The notes beneath the pieces were generated by a model. That model was given only the letters and a program-made list of their open reading frames with translations, ran no database searches and had not been told where the DNA came from. Shown here one piece after another: positions 19,651-33,435 of a stretch of 64,000 nt of DNA. Each line of letters begins with the position of its first letter. The stretch's first letter is position 1. This DNA comes from Beijerinckiaceae bacterium RH AL1 (lineage in GTDB: Bacteria; Pseudomonadota; Alphaproteobacteria; Rhizobiales; Beijerinckiaceae): positions 854,501 through 918,500 of the forward strand of contig LR590083.2 of NCBI GenBank assembly GCA_901457705.2, in the 5' to 3' direction. A program made the translations under genes and the position numbers.

Positions 19651-21060
19651 GTGAGCAACTATATCGTCTTCGCCGACGCGACGCGCCTGGCCGAGCTGAT
19701 CCGCACGAAGGCGGTCTCGCCGGTCGAGATCATGCAGGCCCACCTCGATCGCATCGAGGCGGTCAATCCGAAGATCAATGCGATCGTCACTGTCGCAGAA
19801 GGAGCAATGACGGCGGCAAGGAAGGCGGAAGCCGCGGTGATGGCCGGTGGAGCGCTCGGGCCGCTTCACGGCGTGCCCTTCACGGCGAAGGACTCGATCG
19901 ACACCGCTGGCGTCGAAACCCAGCGCGCCTCGCCGATCTTCAAGGGCCGCGTTCCCGACGCCGACGCGACCAGCGTCGCGCGGCTCAAGGCGGCTGGCGG
20001 CATCCTGCTCGCCAAGACGAACCTGCCGGAGTTCTCCTACTCGACCGAGACCGACAACCTCCTCACCGGTCGCGCCAACAACCCCTGGAACCTCGATCGC
20101 ACGCCGGGCGGCTCGAGCGGCGGCGAGTCGGCGGCCATTGCCGCAGGGCTGTCGCCGCTGGGGCTCGGCACCGATCTCGCCATCTCGATCCGCGGGCCGG
20201 CCGCCAACACCGGCATCGTCGGTTTGAAAGCCACCCATGGCCGCGTTCCTATGACGGGGATCTGGCCGCGCGTTCCGCGCCGCTACTGGCATGTCGGCCC
20301 GATGGCCCGCAGCGTACGCGACGTCGCCCTGGCCTATGCGCAGCTCGTCGGGCCGGATGGTGCCGATGCCTTCGCCACGAGCACGGTCGCCTTCGACGCC
20401 GGCGTCGGGCCCTCGCCCGATCGGCCGCTGCGCGTTGGCTGGCTCGTCGAGCCAGGCTTCGGGCCCATCGATCCGGGGGTCGCGGCGACAGTGCAAGTGG
20501 CGGCCGAGGCGCTGAAGGGCATCGGCGCGATCGTCGAGCCCGTCCGCATCCCGGCGCTGGAGCAGGAGGACCCCATTGAGATCTTCTGGCGCATCCACGT
20601 GATGGAGATGAAGCCGGCCTTTGCGGACATCGCCGCCGGTCACGAGGACCAGCTCTACACGGTGGCGAAGGGCATGCTGGCGACGCCGGACACCACGATC
20701 GCCGACTTCGTGCGCCTGGAGCAGGCGACCGAGCGGCTGCGCGACGGCTTCGCCGCGACCTTCCAGCGTTACGACGCGCTGCTCTGTCCCGTTCTGCCGG
20801 TGCCGGCGCATGCCCACGGCGCGGCCGAGCTCGTGATCGAAGGCCGGCGCGTGCCGGCCGGCAAGCACAGCCTGACCGCGACCGTGCCGTTCAACCTCAC
20901 CGGGCTGCCCGCCCTTTCGCTGCGCTTCGGCACCAGCAGCGACGGCCTGCCGATCGGCGTGCAGCTCGTCTCGAGCTGGCTCGCCGAGTCGACCATCCTG
21001 CACCTCGGCGCGGCGCTCGAAGCGGTGAGCCCGGTGCGCGACCTGCGGCCAAAAATCTAG
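19651..21060 (+). CDS. Amidase signature family protein
   Basis: A 469-aa enzyme with a GTG start preceded by AGGGAAGCAGG. It carries the amidase signature: catalytic Lys in FTAKDSID, the Gly/Ser-rich loop [10 protein letters not shown] with the cis-Ser, and the nucleophile segment ISIRGPA. In most relatives the last motif is GSDxGGSIRxPA; here [12 protein letters not shown] replaces the Gly pair by Ala-Ile, so the oxyanion loop is altered. The substrate could be an amide, a carbamoyl compound or a peptide. Divergent TetR control suggests induction by a small molecule. Its stop overlaps the convergent VOC gene by 4 bases. Confidence 0.85.
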   Translation: MSNYIVFADATRLAELIRTKAVSPVEIMQAHLDRIEAVNPKINAIVTVAEGAMTAARKAEAAVMAGGALGPLHGVPFTAKDSIDTAGVETQRASPIFKGRVPDADATSVARLKAAGGILLAKTNLPEFSYSTETDNLLTGRANNPWNLDRTPGGSSGGESAAIAAGLSPLGLGTDLAISIRGPAANTGIVGLKATHGRVPMTGIWPRVPRRYWHVGPMARSVRDVALAYAQLVGPDGADAFATSTVAFDAGVGPSPDRPLRVGWLVEPGFGPIDPGVAATVQVAAEALKGIGAIVEPVRIPALEQEDPIEIFWRIHVMEMKPAFADIAAGHEDQLYTVAKGMLATPDTTIADFVRLEQATERLRDGFAATFQRYDALLCPVLPVPAHAHGAAELVIEGRRVPAGKHSLTATVPFNLTGLPALSLRFGTSSDGLPIGVQLVSSWLAESTILHLGAALEAVSPVRDLRPKI

Positions 21061-21521
21061 ACGGCCGGCGGCTGCATCAGCTCGATCGTCGTGCCGTCGG
21101 GATCGCGGACGTAGACGACGCGCGTGCCGTTGCGCGCGCCGCCGGCGATGGTCTGCGGCGCGCCGACGGCGGTCCAGCCGTGCGCGGCGATGTGGGTGAG
21201 CGCCGCGTCGAGGTGGTCGACGTCGAAGGCGATGTGCACCGAGCCGAGATCGCAGGCGCGCGGGCGCAGGTGCTGGCGGTCGCCCGGTGCGATGTACTGC
21301 AGGAGCTCGATGTGGTGGCCCGGCGCCAGCAGCACGGCGATCTCGATCTCCGCCTCCGGCACGCCGGTCACCTCCTCGGCGAAGCGGCCGGTGCGGCGCG
21401 CGCGATACTGCAGCCGGAAGCCGAGCACATCGCGCCAGAACGCCAGCGACTGGTCGATGTCGCGGACCGTGATGCCGGTGTGGTGGACATGCAGGATGTT
21501 GAACGGGGCGCTCTGGCTCAT
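21057..21521 (-). CDS. VOC-family (glyoxalase/dioxygenase fold) protein
   Basis: A 154-aa protein starting [17 protein letters not shown]. Two beta-alpha-beta-beta-beta modules are visible. The putative metal ligands are His in HHTGITV, Glu in HIELLQY, His in SVHIAFDV and Glu in GTTIELMQ, which matches the H/E...H/E set of active metal-dependent members. It could be an epimerase (methylmalonyl-CoA epimerase-like), a lyase or a dioxygenase; sequence alone does not decide. A start further upstream at 21662 would add an implausible Arg/Pro-rich tail. It converges with the amidase. Confidence 0.8.
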   Translation of the reverse strand: MSQSAPFNILHVHHTGITVRDIDQSLAFWRDVLGFRLQYRARRTGRFAEEVTGVPEAEIEIAVLLAPGHHIELLQYIAPGDRQHLRPRACDLGSVHIAFDVDHLDAALTHIAAHGWTAVGAPQTIAGGARNGTRVVYVRDPDGTTIELMQPPAV

Positions 21522-21589
21522 AACCGGCTCCTGGCGAGCGGCGCCGCGCCGCCCGGGCAGTCTTGGTGTGCGCTCCCCGCCGCCGTGGG

Positions 21590-21841
21590 TCAATCGCGCC
21601 AACGACCGGAGAGGTCGAGGAGGTGCGCGACGAGCGCGGCGAGGAAGCACGCCGCGAGCCACAGCTCCGAGGCGCCGGCCAGCGCCAGACGCACGGCGAG
21701 CATGAGGAAGAAGCCCGCGGCCAGCATCGCCGGGATCTTGCGCGCGACCGGGCCGCGGCCGGTGGCGCGCCTGTAGAGCGCCAGGGCGATGCCTTCGATG
21801 ACGACGAGGACGAGGATGACGTCGATCGCGGTGGCGATCAT
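21590..21841 (-). CDS. Small membrane protein downstream of the BCH-family transporter
   Basis: An 83-aa protein starting MIATAIDVILVLVVIEGIAL. It has three hydrophobic helices (residues about 4-20, 38-54 and 60-76) and a short basic loop (YRRATGRG), predicted to be an inner-membrane protein. It begins 25 bases after the stop of the PucC-family gene and probably belongs to the aerR-ppsR-BCH transcription unit. I do not recognise its family. Its place in the photosynthesis cluster suggests a link to pigment or complex assembly, which is only inference. Confidence 0.6.
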   Translation of the reverse strand: MIATAIDVILVLVVIEGIALALYRRATGRGPVARKIPAMLAAGFFLMLAVRLALAGASELWLAACFLAALVAHLLDLSGRWRD

Positions 21842-21866
21842 CGCGGCGCTTCGCCGGGGTGCCTCG

Positions 21867-23234
21867 TCACGTCGGGCGGGCGCTGGCGGTGAATGCTGCG
21901 GACGGGGTGCGCCGCACGCCCTCGAGCCGCATCGCAAGCAGGGCGGACGCCAAAAAGATCGCCGCCTCGAGCGCGAAGACGATCGCGTAGGCCGTGGCCG
22001 TCGTGCCGGCAAGCGCGCGCGCAAAATCCGACAGCATCGTCGCGGCAAGGCCGCCGGCGCCGAAGGCGCAGGCCTGCGCCGCGCCCCATAGGCCCATCTT
22101 CGTGCCTTCGTTTCGCGCGCCGTCGTGGCGCGCACTCTCTTTCCCGGGCCCGGCGCCGGTCGTGCCGACGAGCTGCATCATCGCCGCGATGGCGGCGATG
22201 GCGTAGCCGCCGTTGGCGAAGCCGAGCGCCGCGAGGGCAGGGCGCAAGAGGTGCGGGGCGTCGGCGACGCCGAGCGCGCCGAGCCCGACGAGCGCGGCGG
22301 CCGAGGCGACGCAGCCGCCGGTCATCCAGCCGCGCAGCAGCACGCCGCGCCAACGCGGCAGCAGGCCGGCGCTCAGCGGCACGGCGATCATCCCGGCGAG
22401 CGCGCCGGCGTGCAGGAGGCCGGTGAGCTTCGCCGTCTCGCCGGCGCCGAGGCCGAACAGCGCGCCGGCGAAGGGCTCGATCAACAGGTCCTCGCCGCCG
22501 TAGGCGAGCATGGAGACGAAGACGAAGATCGCGAAGCGCCGGGCCAACGGCTCCGACCACACCTGCCGCAGCGCCGCCGCAAAGCTCTCGCGCGGCGCAT
22601 CGCTTGCCGAGGGCGCGGCTCGGCCTTCGACGCCGAGCACGGCGAGGCAGGTGACGAGGAAGCCGATGCCGGAGATCGCAGCCGAGGTCTCGATCAGCCG
22701 CTGCGGCGAGAAGGGCGCGAGCAGCTTGCCGGCGACGCCGGCGGTGACGATGAAGCCGACGATCATCATCACCCAGGCGATCGTCGCGGCGGCGGGGCGG
22801 CGCTCGGGCGCGGTGCGCTTGGCGATGAGCACGAGCAGCGCGGTGCCGGCGGCGCCGACGCCGAGGCCGATGGCGACGAAAGCCGGCACCGCCAGCGCGA
22901 TACCGAGCGCCAGATGCGTGCGCATCAGCGCCGTCGCGCAGGCAGCCGAAAAGCCGCCGGCGGCGAGCACCGCCATGCCGCCGAGGATCCACGGCGTGCG
23001 GCGGCCGCCGACATCCGAGCCGTGGCCGAGGCGGGGGCGCAGCACCTGCATGGCATAGTGGAATGCGATGAGCGCGCCCGGCAGGACGGCCGGCAGTGCC
23101 AGCTCGATCACCATGACGCGGTTGAGCGTGGTGGTCGCGAGCACGAAGATCGCGCCGAGCGCGGTCTGCACCAGGCCGAGGCGGACGATGCCGAGCCAGG
23201 AGAGCGGCGCCGCCGATCGCTCGGGCGCGGCCAT
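21867..23234 (-). CDS. PucC-family BCH transporter (BCH2-like, MFS fold)
   Basis: A 455-aa protein with 12 predicted membrane helices. It has the family start LGLVQTALGAIFVLATTTLNRVM and the cytoplasmic loop GHGSDVGGRRTPWIL. The mid-protein VSMLAYGGEDLLIEPF fits the PucC/LhaA/BCH2 group, which helps deliver bacteriochlorophyll or assemble light-harvesting complexes. I start at ATG 23234, five bases after the ppsR stop and behind GAGG. A longer frame to 23267 would overlap ppsR. In other purple bacteria this paralogue usually lies between bchG and bchP, but neither is next to it here. Confidence 0.83.
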   Translation of the reverse strand: MAAPERSAAPLSWLGIVRLGLVQTALGAIFVLATTTLNRVMVIELALPAVLPGALIAFHYAMQVLRPRLGHGSDVGGRRTPWILGGMAVLAAGGFSAACATALMRTHLALGIALAVPAFVAIGLGVGAAGTALLVLIAKRTAPERRPAAATIAWVMMIVGFIVTAGVAGKLLAPFSPQRLIETSAAISGIGFLVTCLAVLGVEGRAAPSASDAPRESFAAALRQVWSEPLARRFAIFVFVSMLAYGGEDLLIEPFAGALFGLGAGETAKLTGLLHAGALAGMIAVPLSAGLLPRWRGVLLRGWMTGGCVASAAALVGLGALGVADAPHLLRPALAALGFANGGYAIAAIAAMMQLVGTTGAGPGKESARHDGARNEGTKMGLWGAAQACAFGAGGLAATMLSDFARALAGTTATAYAIVFALEAAIFLASALLAMRLEGVRRTPSAAFTASARPT

Positions 23235-23238
23235 AGCG

Positions 23239-24660
23239 CTAGGCCTCGTCGTCGGCGGCCGCGGCATCGGCGAAGCCGAAGCGGCGCAGCTTCACGTAGA
23301 GGCTCTGGCGGCTGAGGCCGAGCATCTCGGCGGCCGAGGCGCGGTTGTCGCCGGTGAGCTGCAGCGCCGCCTCGATGCACAGCTTCTCGATGACGTCGGT
23401 GGTCTCGCGCACCAGGTCCTTCAGCGGCACGCGGCCGATCAGCTCGGTGAGCTGCTCGGCGGAATGCGGCAGCTCGCCGCCCTGGCGCGGCGGCGCCAGC
23501 CTTCGGCCGACATCACGGATCGAGAAGCCGAAGCTCTGCGCGCGGCCCTGGCCGAGCGCCACGGCAGAGACCTCGACGTCGAGCGTCGCGCCCTGCTCGC
23601 CGCGCAGCACGGTGGCGAAGAGCCGGACCGAGCCGTGCTGCTTCAGGTTGGCGACGATGACGTCGAGATCGACGCCGGCCCGGCCGAGCCAGCGATCGAG
23701 CCCGGCGCCCTCGACGGCCGACGGGTCGATGAGCTGCGCCATCTCGACGAAGGTGCGGTTGGCGCCGAGGATGCGGCCGCTCGCGTCGGCGAGCACGAAG
23801 CCGTCCGGCGAGGCCTCGACGAACGACACGACCTTGTCGTCGGGCGCGGAGCGCTGCAGCCGGGCCGGCGCCCGTGCCGCCGGAGCGAGCCGGACGAGCA
23901 GCATCGTGGCGGATTCCTGCCGGTACAGCGAAGCGGAAACGACGGTCTCGCCGCCCTCGGCCAAGGTCGCCTCGATGTCGTCGGTGCGCCCGGCGCCGCG
24001 CAGCTCGCCGAGGAAAGCCTGCACGCGCGATCGGCTCGCGGCATCGAACAGCTCGGCGAAGGGACGCCCGACGGTGCGCCGCGCATCGGTCTCGAAGAGC
24101 GCGACCGCGGCGGGGTTGGCCTCGACGATGCGGTGCGTGCCGCCGTCGAGGATCACGACGGGCTCGGCCGAGGTCTGGAAGAGCAGGCGGTAGCGCGTCT
24201 CGGCGAAGCGGAGCTTGGCGTAGTCGCGCTCCATCGACATCTGCGCATCGATGAGCCGCTGCTGCAGCGCTGCGACGGCGCGCAGGTCGCGGCCGAGCGC
24301 GACGATGCGCTCGCCGCCGCCGATGCGCACGGTGGCATAGAGGATCGGCACCTCGCGGCCCTGGCCGGACTGGTGGGTGAGCTGGCGCCAGCTCGAGGCG
24401 ACGTTCTTCGTCGCTTCCTTCAGGAGCGTGTCGACCTTCGGCTGGCTTTCGAGCGAGACCGTCTCGCTCCACGCCTTGCCGTACCAGCGACCCGAGCCGT
24501 CGAGCTCGAGCGACAGGTCGGACTGCTGGAACGAAATGTCCTGGATGATGCCGTCGCGATCCATGATCAACGCGAGGTCGGCCGCCGTCGCGACGAGGGT
24601 CGCGGCAGTCGCGGCGTCGAGTGCGCCGATCGTGTCGCCTGGGGCTCTGAACGCCTTCAC
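23239..24660 (-). CDS. ppsR: PpsR/CrtJ photosynthesis repressor
   Basis: A 473-aa regulator with a GTG start at 24660 (reading VKAFRAPGDTIGALD), preceded by GGAGG. The open frame extends much further upstream, but that part is the shadow of the aerR-like gene. Order: an N-terminal segment, PAS domains (the clearest at FQTSAEPVVILDGGTH and SPDGFVLADASGR), a linker helix, then a C-terminal Fis-type HTH (ASAAEMLGLSRQSLYVKLRRF). PpsR represses bch, crt and puc genes under oxygen by binding TGT-N12-ACA. Only one Cys is present (KLCIEAAL, just before the HTH), equivalent to the redox-active Cys near the HTH in CrtJ. Confidence 0.93.
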   Translation of the reverse strand: MKAFRAPGDTIGALDAATAATLVATAADLALIMDRDGIIQDISFQQSDLSLELDGSGRWYGKAWSETVSLESQPKVDTLLKEATKNVASSWRQLTHQSGQGREVPILYATVRIGGGERIVALGRDLRAVAALQQRLIDAQMSMERDYAKLRFAETRYRLLFQTSAEPVVILDGGTHRIVEANPAAVALFETDARRTVGRPFAELFDAASRSRVQAFLGELRGAGRTDDIEATLAEGGETVVSASLYRQESATMLLVRLAPAARAPARLQRSAPDDKVVSFVEASPDGFVLADASGRILGANRTFVEMAQLIDPSAVEGAGLDRWLGRAGVDLDVIVANLKQHGSVRLFATVLRGEQGATLDVEVSAVALGQGRAQSFGFSIRDVGRRLAPPRQGGELPHSAEQLTELIGRVPLKDLVRETTDVIEKLCIEAALQLTGDNRASAAEMLGLSRQSLYVKLRRFGFADAAAADDEA

Positions 24661-24742
24661 GGGAGCCAACAACCTCCACTGCCCAAGCGGATGTCGCTGC
24701 GGACGTCTCGGCTCGGGCCCCACGCGAAAGCGCGGAGGTCGC

Positions 24743-25633
24743 CTAAGAGAGTCGTTCGCGCGGCGTCGAGTTTCTGCCGAAGAATTGTTGTGCCTGCGAC
24801 AGGCTGGAGAGCGGATCGGTCGCCACCCGATCGGCGCCGACCAGCCGCGCAAAATCGGGTCGATCGAGGAAAATCTGGCCGCAGACGATGATGCCGACGG
24901 ACGGGTTCGGAGAGCCGCGCCGGATCGACCTGATGCCGGCCGAGATCGCGTCGAGCTGATTGTCGTCCGTTGCGAGAATCTCGACGAGGTCGAACCATTC
25001 TGCGCGCACCGTCCCATGGAAGTCGGGACTCTTCAGGTCGCGCTCGACCCAGGTGTCCCACCCTTCTCGACGAAAGAATTCCGACATCAGAACGAGGCCG
25101 AAGATCGGGAGGCCGAGATCGCTGCTCGCACGCGATGGCGATACGAGCAGCGCGCGCAGGCCAGCGCCACGGCGGCTGCATTCTGCGTGAAATTCCCCTG
25201 CGTAGTGACGCAGGATGCCCTGCAGTGCGCAAAGCGCTAGCGACACCTCGGCGAGATTGCAATCGTCGTCGCGCCAGAGATCACGCAAATGACAGCCGGT
25301 CGGCGCGAGGAGCTCGAGAAAGAGCGTCTCGATCGAGTGGCCGGCCTGGCGCAGGCCGTCGAATTGCTCGCGCACGCCGCGCTCGTCGCCGGCGAGCAGG
25401 CGATCGGCGAGAAGATGGATCTCGGCAGCGAGCGGCGCCGCCGCGCTGGCGGTCAACCGCGGCAGCGACAGCGTGCCTTGTAGAGCCGCATGCAGACGGG
25501 GAATGACCTGGCTGCGAACGGCCGGAAGCAGATTGATGCGCGCACCCTGCGCGTCAGGACGGACGGAGCGCCGCGACTTCCGCGGCGCCTCCAACAGGTC
25601 GTTCTCGTGCACCGAAGCCTGCATGTCGGCCAT
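24743..25633 (-). CDS. AerR/PpaA-like cobalamin-domain regulator
   Basis: A 296-aa protein. Residues 60-150 are the helical B12-binding cap (EIHLLADRLLAGDERGV, LFLELLAPTGCHLRDLW). Residues 158-280 are a Rossmann B12-binding-like domain (ALLVSPSRASSDLGLPIFGL, MSEFFRREGWDTWVE). Position next to ppsR and divergent from bchF identifies it with AerR/PpaA, an antirepressor that works with PpsR/CrtJ. Family members normally carry a His in the loop at about residue 172 that ligates cobalamin; here Ser-Asp stands there. The gene ends 82 bases before ppsR and is likely co-transcribed with it. Confidence 0.78.
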   Translation of the reverse strand: MADMQASVHENDLLEAPRKSRRSVRPDAQGARINLLPAVRSQVIPRLHAALQGTLSLPRLTASAAAPLAAEIHLLADRLLAGDERGVREQFDGLRQAGHSIETLFLELLAPTGCHLRDLWRDDDCNLAEVSLALCALQGILRHYAGEFHAECSRRGAGLRALLVSPSRASSDLGLPIFGLVLMSEFFRREGWDTWVERDLKSPDFHGTVRAEWFDLVEILATDDNQLDAISAGIRSIRRGSPNPSVGIIVCGQIFLDRPDFARLVGADRVATDPLSSLSQAQQFFGRNSTPRERLS

Positions 25634-25906
25634 GATCCCGTCTCCCCATTAAGCTAGGCGCTTCGTCCGCCCATCGTCAAGTTTCTTTTACGTCTAGTTG
25701 TGTTGACACTGGTGATGTACCTGCCTACGTTTCTCCTCCTGACGGAGATCGGAAGACGGCACATGGGTCATTCCGAGGCGAACCCGAAATCACCGGACCG
25801 CACGAGGCGAAGTCGCTTTGCCGTCAAATCTTTGCGGGATGCCGAGAGGGGCGCGCCGCTATTGCCTCCGTCTATCGTTGAGACGAGGTCATCGCACCAA
25901 AGGGTA

Positions 25907-27759
<1,853 letters not shown>

Positions 27760-27760
27760 A

Positions 27761-30510
<2,750 letters not shown>

Positions 30511-30524
30511 GCGAGGAAGACCCC

Positions 30525-31232
30525 ATGCACTCGCCGTCCTACCTCGACCGCCGGAGCCAGCTCCTCACCTACTTCGACCGCACCGCGGTCGAGGCGTGGT
30601 CGCGGCTCACGTCGGATGCGCCGGTCTCGAAGATCCGCGCGACGGTGAGGGCAGGGCGCGACGCGATGCGCGCCGAGATCCTCTCCTGCCTGCCGGACGA
30701 TCTTGCCGGCGCGCGCGTGCTCGATGCCGGCTGCGGCACCGGCGCGCTCGCCGTCGAGGCGGCGCGGCGCGGCGCCGAGGTCGTGGCGATCGACCTGTCG
30801 CCGACGCTCGTCGATCTCGCCCGCGAGCGCACGCCGGCATCGCTCGGCGCGGGCCGCATCACCTTCCTCTCCGGCGACATGCTCGATCCTTCGCTCGGCC
30901 GCTTCGACTATGCGGTCGCGATGGATTCGCTCATCCACTATCGCACCGCCGATCTCGCCGCCGCCGTCGCAGGGCTTGCGGCGCGGGTCGAGCGCAAGCT
31001 GATCTTCACCTTCGCGCCGCGTACGCCTGCCCTCACGCTCATGTATGCGGCGGGCAAGCTCTTCCCGAGGGGCGACAGGTCACCGGCCATCGTCCCGACC
31101 TCCCCCCGGACGATCCGTGACCGCCTCGCTGCCGAAGCCGCAAAGCAGGCTTCCTCCTGGCGCCTCGGTCGATCCCGGCGGATCGCCTCGGGCTTCTACA
31201 TCTCGCAGACGCAGGAGGTCGTAAAATCATGA
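30525..31232 (+). CDS. bchM: Mg-protoporphyrin IX methyltransferase BchM
   Basis: A 235-aa SAM-dependent methyltransferase that esterifies the ring-C propionate of Mg-protoporphyrin IX. The N-terminus SYLDRRSQLLTYFDRTAVEAW is diagnostic, motif I is VLDAGCGTGALAVEAA, and the acidic ribose-binding residue is in VVAIDLS. ATG 30525 follows GAGGAAGA. The last codons overlap lhaA (ATGA). Its product is the substrate for AcsF, which is encoded further down the same operon. Confidence 0.95.
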   Translation: MHSPSYLDRRSQLLTYFDRTAVEAWSRLTSDAPVSKIRATVRAGRDAMRAEILSCLPDDLAGARVLDAGCGTGALAVEAARRGAEVVAIDLSPTLVDLARERTPASLGAGRITFLSGDMLDPSLGRFDYAVAMDSLIHYRTADLAAAVAGLAARVERKLIFTFAPRTPALTLMYAAGKLFPRGDRSPAIVPTSPRTIRDRLAAEAAKQASSWRLGRSRRIASGFYISQTQEVVKS

Positions 31233-32671
31233 CCGCCCGCGCCGACCGCAAGAGCTTCGCCGAGGTCTGGAGCCGCGTCCGCACCGAGCTTCTGCCGTTC
31301 GCCGACGTCGCGACGGCGGAGCTGCCGATGTCGCGGCTTTTGCGGCTGTCGCTGTTTCAAGTCTCGGTCGGCATGGCGATCGTGCTGCTCATCGGCACGC
31401 TGAACCGCGTGATGATCGTCGAGCTCGGCGTGCCGGTCTGGCTCGTCGCGACGATGATCTCGCTGCCGCTGGTCTTCGCGCCGGCGCGGGCGCTGGTCGG
31501 GTTCAAGTCGGACACGCACCGCTCCGCGCTCGGGTGGAAGCGCGTGCCCTACCTCTGGTTCGGCACGTTGCTGCAGTTCGGCGGCCTAGCGATCATGCCC
31601 TTCGCGCTGATCCTCTTGAGCGGCGACTCCAACGCGCCGCCGATCGTCGGGCAGTGCGCCGCCGCGCTGGCGTTCCTCCTCATGGGCGCCGGGCTGCACA
31701 CGGTGCAGACGGCGGGCCTCGCGCTCGCCACCGACCTCGCGCCGCGGCATGCGCATCCCAAGGTCGTGGCGCTGCTTTGCGTCATGATGATGCTCGGCAT
31801 GATGGCCTCGGCGCTGATCTTCGGCGCGCTGCTCGCGCACTTCTCCGAGGTCCGCCTCATCCAGGTCGTGCAGGGCGCTGCCGCGGCGACGATGGTGCTG
31901 AACCTCGTCGCGCTGTGGAAGCAGGAGCCGCGCCGGCCCGGCGCCACGCGGCGCGATCTCGCGCGTCCCTCCTTCGCGCAGGCCTGGGCGCTCTTCGCGG
32001 CGCAGGGCCAGGCGGTGCGCCGGCTGGCTGCGGTCGCGCTCGGCACCATGGCCTTCTCGATGCAGGACGTGCTGCTCGAGCCCTACGGCGGCCAGGTCAT
32101 GCACCTCTCGGTCGGCGCGACGACCGGCCTCACCGCGATGCTCGCGCTCGGCGGCTTCGCCGGCTTCATCGCCGCCGCGCGCTGGCTCGGCCGCGGCGTC
32201 GATCCCTATCGCTTCGCCGCCACCGGCGTCGTCATCGGCATCGCCGCCTTCACGGCGGTGATCTTCGCGCAGCCGCTCGCCTCGGCACCGCTGTTCGCCG
32301 CCGGCGTCGCGATGATCGGGCTCGGCAGCGGCATCTTCGCCCATTGCACGCTCACCGCGGCGATGGGCCTCGCGCAGGGCGGCCAGACCGGCATGGTGCT
32401 CGGCGTCTGGGGTGCCGTGCAGGCGTCCGCCGCCGGCCTCGCGGTCGCCTCCGGCGGCCTCATCCGCGATGGCGTCTCGGCCCTCGCACAATCGGGCGCG
32501 CTCGGCGTCGCGATGGACCAGCCGTCGGTCGGCTACAGCTTCGTCTGGCACTGCGAGATCGGGCTACTCTTCGCGACCCTTGTCGCGCTCGGCCCGCTCG
32601 CCAAGGTGGTGCGCGGGCGTTCCTACGAGTTCAACGCTTTACCAAGAAACGCCTCGGGAGGTTTGACATGA
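31229..32671 (+). CDS. lhaA: Light-harvesting 1 assembly protein LhaA (PucC family)
   Basis: A 480-aa, 12-helix MFS-type protein. It has the family start LLRLSLFQVSVGMAIVLLIG, the loop FKSDTHRSALGWKRVPYLWFG and the mid-protein FSMQDVLLEPYGGQVM. Its position between bchM and puhA identifies it as LhaA, needed for LH1 assembly. It differs from the paralogue at 21867 in sequence and context. It is translationally coupled to both neighbours: ATGA with bchM, and the stop overlapping the puhA start. Confidence 0.92.
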   Translation: MTARADRKSFAEVWSRVRTELLPFADVATAELPMSRLLRLSLFQVSVGMAIVLLIGTLNRVMIVELGVPVWLVATMISLPLVFAPARALVGFKSDTHRSALGWKRVPYLWFGTLLQFGGLAIMPFALILLSGDSNAPPIVGQCAAALAFLLMGAGLHTVQTAGLALATDLAPRHAHPKVVALLCVMMMLGMMASALIFGALLAHFSEVRLIQVVQGAAAATMVLNLVALWKQEPRRPGATRRDLARPSFAQAWALFAAQGQAVRRLAAVALGTMAFSMQDVLLEPYGGQVMHLSVGATTGLTAMLALGGFAGFIAAARWLGRGVDPYRFAATGVVIGIAAFTAVIFAQPLASAPLFAAGVAMIGLGSGIFAHCTLTAAMGLAQGGQTGMVLGVWGAVQASAAGLAVASGGLIRDGVSALAQSGALGVAMDQPSVGYSFVWHCEIGLLFATLVALGPLAKVVRGRSYEFNALPRNASGGLT

Positions 32672-33435
32672 TACAAGCCGCTGGCAGCTACATCGACGTT
32701 GCACAGGTGACGCTCTATGCGTTCTGGCTGTTCTTCGCCGGGCTGGTCTTCTACCTGCATCGCGAGAACAAGCGCGAGGGCTACCCGCTCGAAACCGAGC
32801 GCGCACCCGGCGCCCGCGTCGCGGTGCGCGGCTATCCCGACGTGCCGAGCAAGAAGGCCTTCTTCAATCACGACGGGCGCACACTTGTCGTGCCGGCCTA
32901 CGGCAACGACCGGGCCGACGCGCCCGTCACCGCTTCCGCCGAATGGCCCGGCGCCCCCTTCGCGCCGACCGGCAATCCGATGGTCGACGGCGTCGGCCCG
33001 GCATCCTACGCCCAGCGCGAGGACATCCCAGAGCTCGGCGTGCTCGGCCATCCGATCATCCAGCCGCTGCGGGTCGCCACCGATCACTCGATCTCGACGG
33101 ACACGCCGAATCCGATCGGCATGACGGTGCTCGGCGCCGACGGCGCGGTCGCCGGCACCGTCAAGGATGCCTGGATCGACCATTCCGAGACGATCGTGCG
33201 CTACCTCGAGGTCGAGGTCGGCCCGCGCACCGTGCTGCTGCCGATGACCATGGCGCGCGTCAACGGCCGCAGGGGCGTGGTCAAGGTCGCCTCCATCCTC
33301 GCCTCGCAGTTCGCCGACGCGCCGGTCCTGAAGAACCCGGACGAGGTGACCAAGCTCGAGGAGGACAAGATCGTCGGCTACTTCGCCGGCGGCCACCTCT
33401 ACGCGACGCCCGACCGCATGGGGCCGCTCCTGTGA
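32668..33435 (+). CDS. puhA: Photosynthetic reaction centre H subunit PuhA
   Basis: A 255-aa protein starting MIQAAGSYIDVAQVTLYAFW. It has one N-terminal membrane helix (residues 10-30), a following HRENKREGYPLE, and a large cytoplasmic PRC-barrel domain (PIGMTVLGADGAVAGTVKDAWID). The H subunit caps the L/M core and shapes proton uptake to QB. The length matches the family (about 250-260). puf genes for L and M are not in this window. Its stop overlaps the GTG of puhB. Confidence 0.96.
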   Translation: MIQAAGSYIDVAQVTLYAFWLFFAGLVFYLHRENKREGYPLETERAPGARVAVRGYPDVPSKKAFFNHDGRTLVVPAYGNDRADAPVTASAEWPGAPFAPTGNPMVDGVGPASYAQREDIPELGVLGHPIIQPLRVATDHSISTDTPNPIGMTVLGADGAVAGTVKDAWIDHSETIVRYLEVEVGPRTVLLPMTMARVNGRRGVVKVASILASQFADAPVLKNPDEVTKLEEDKIVGYFAGGHLYATPDRMGPLL

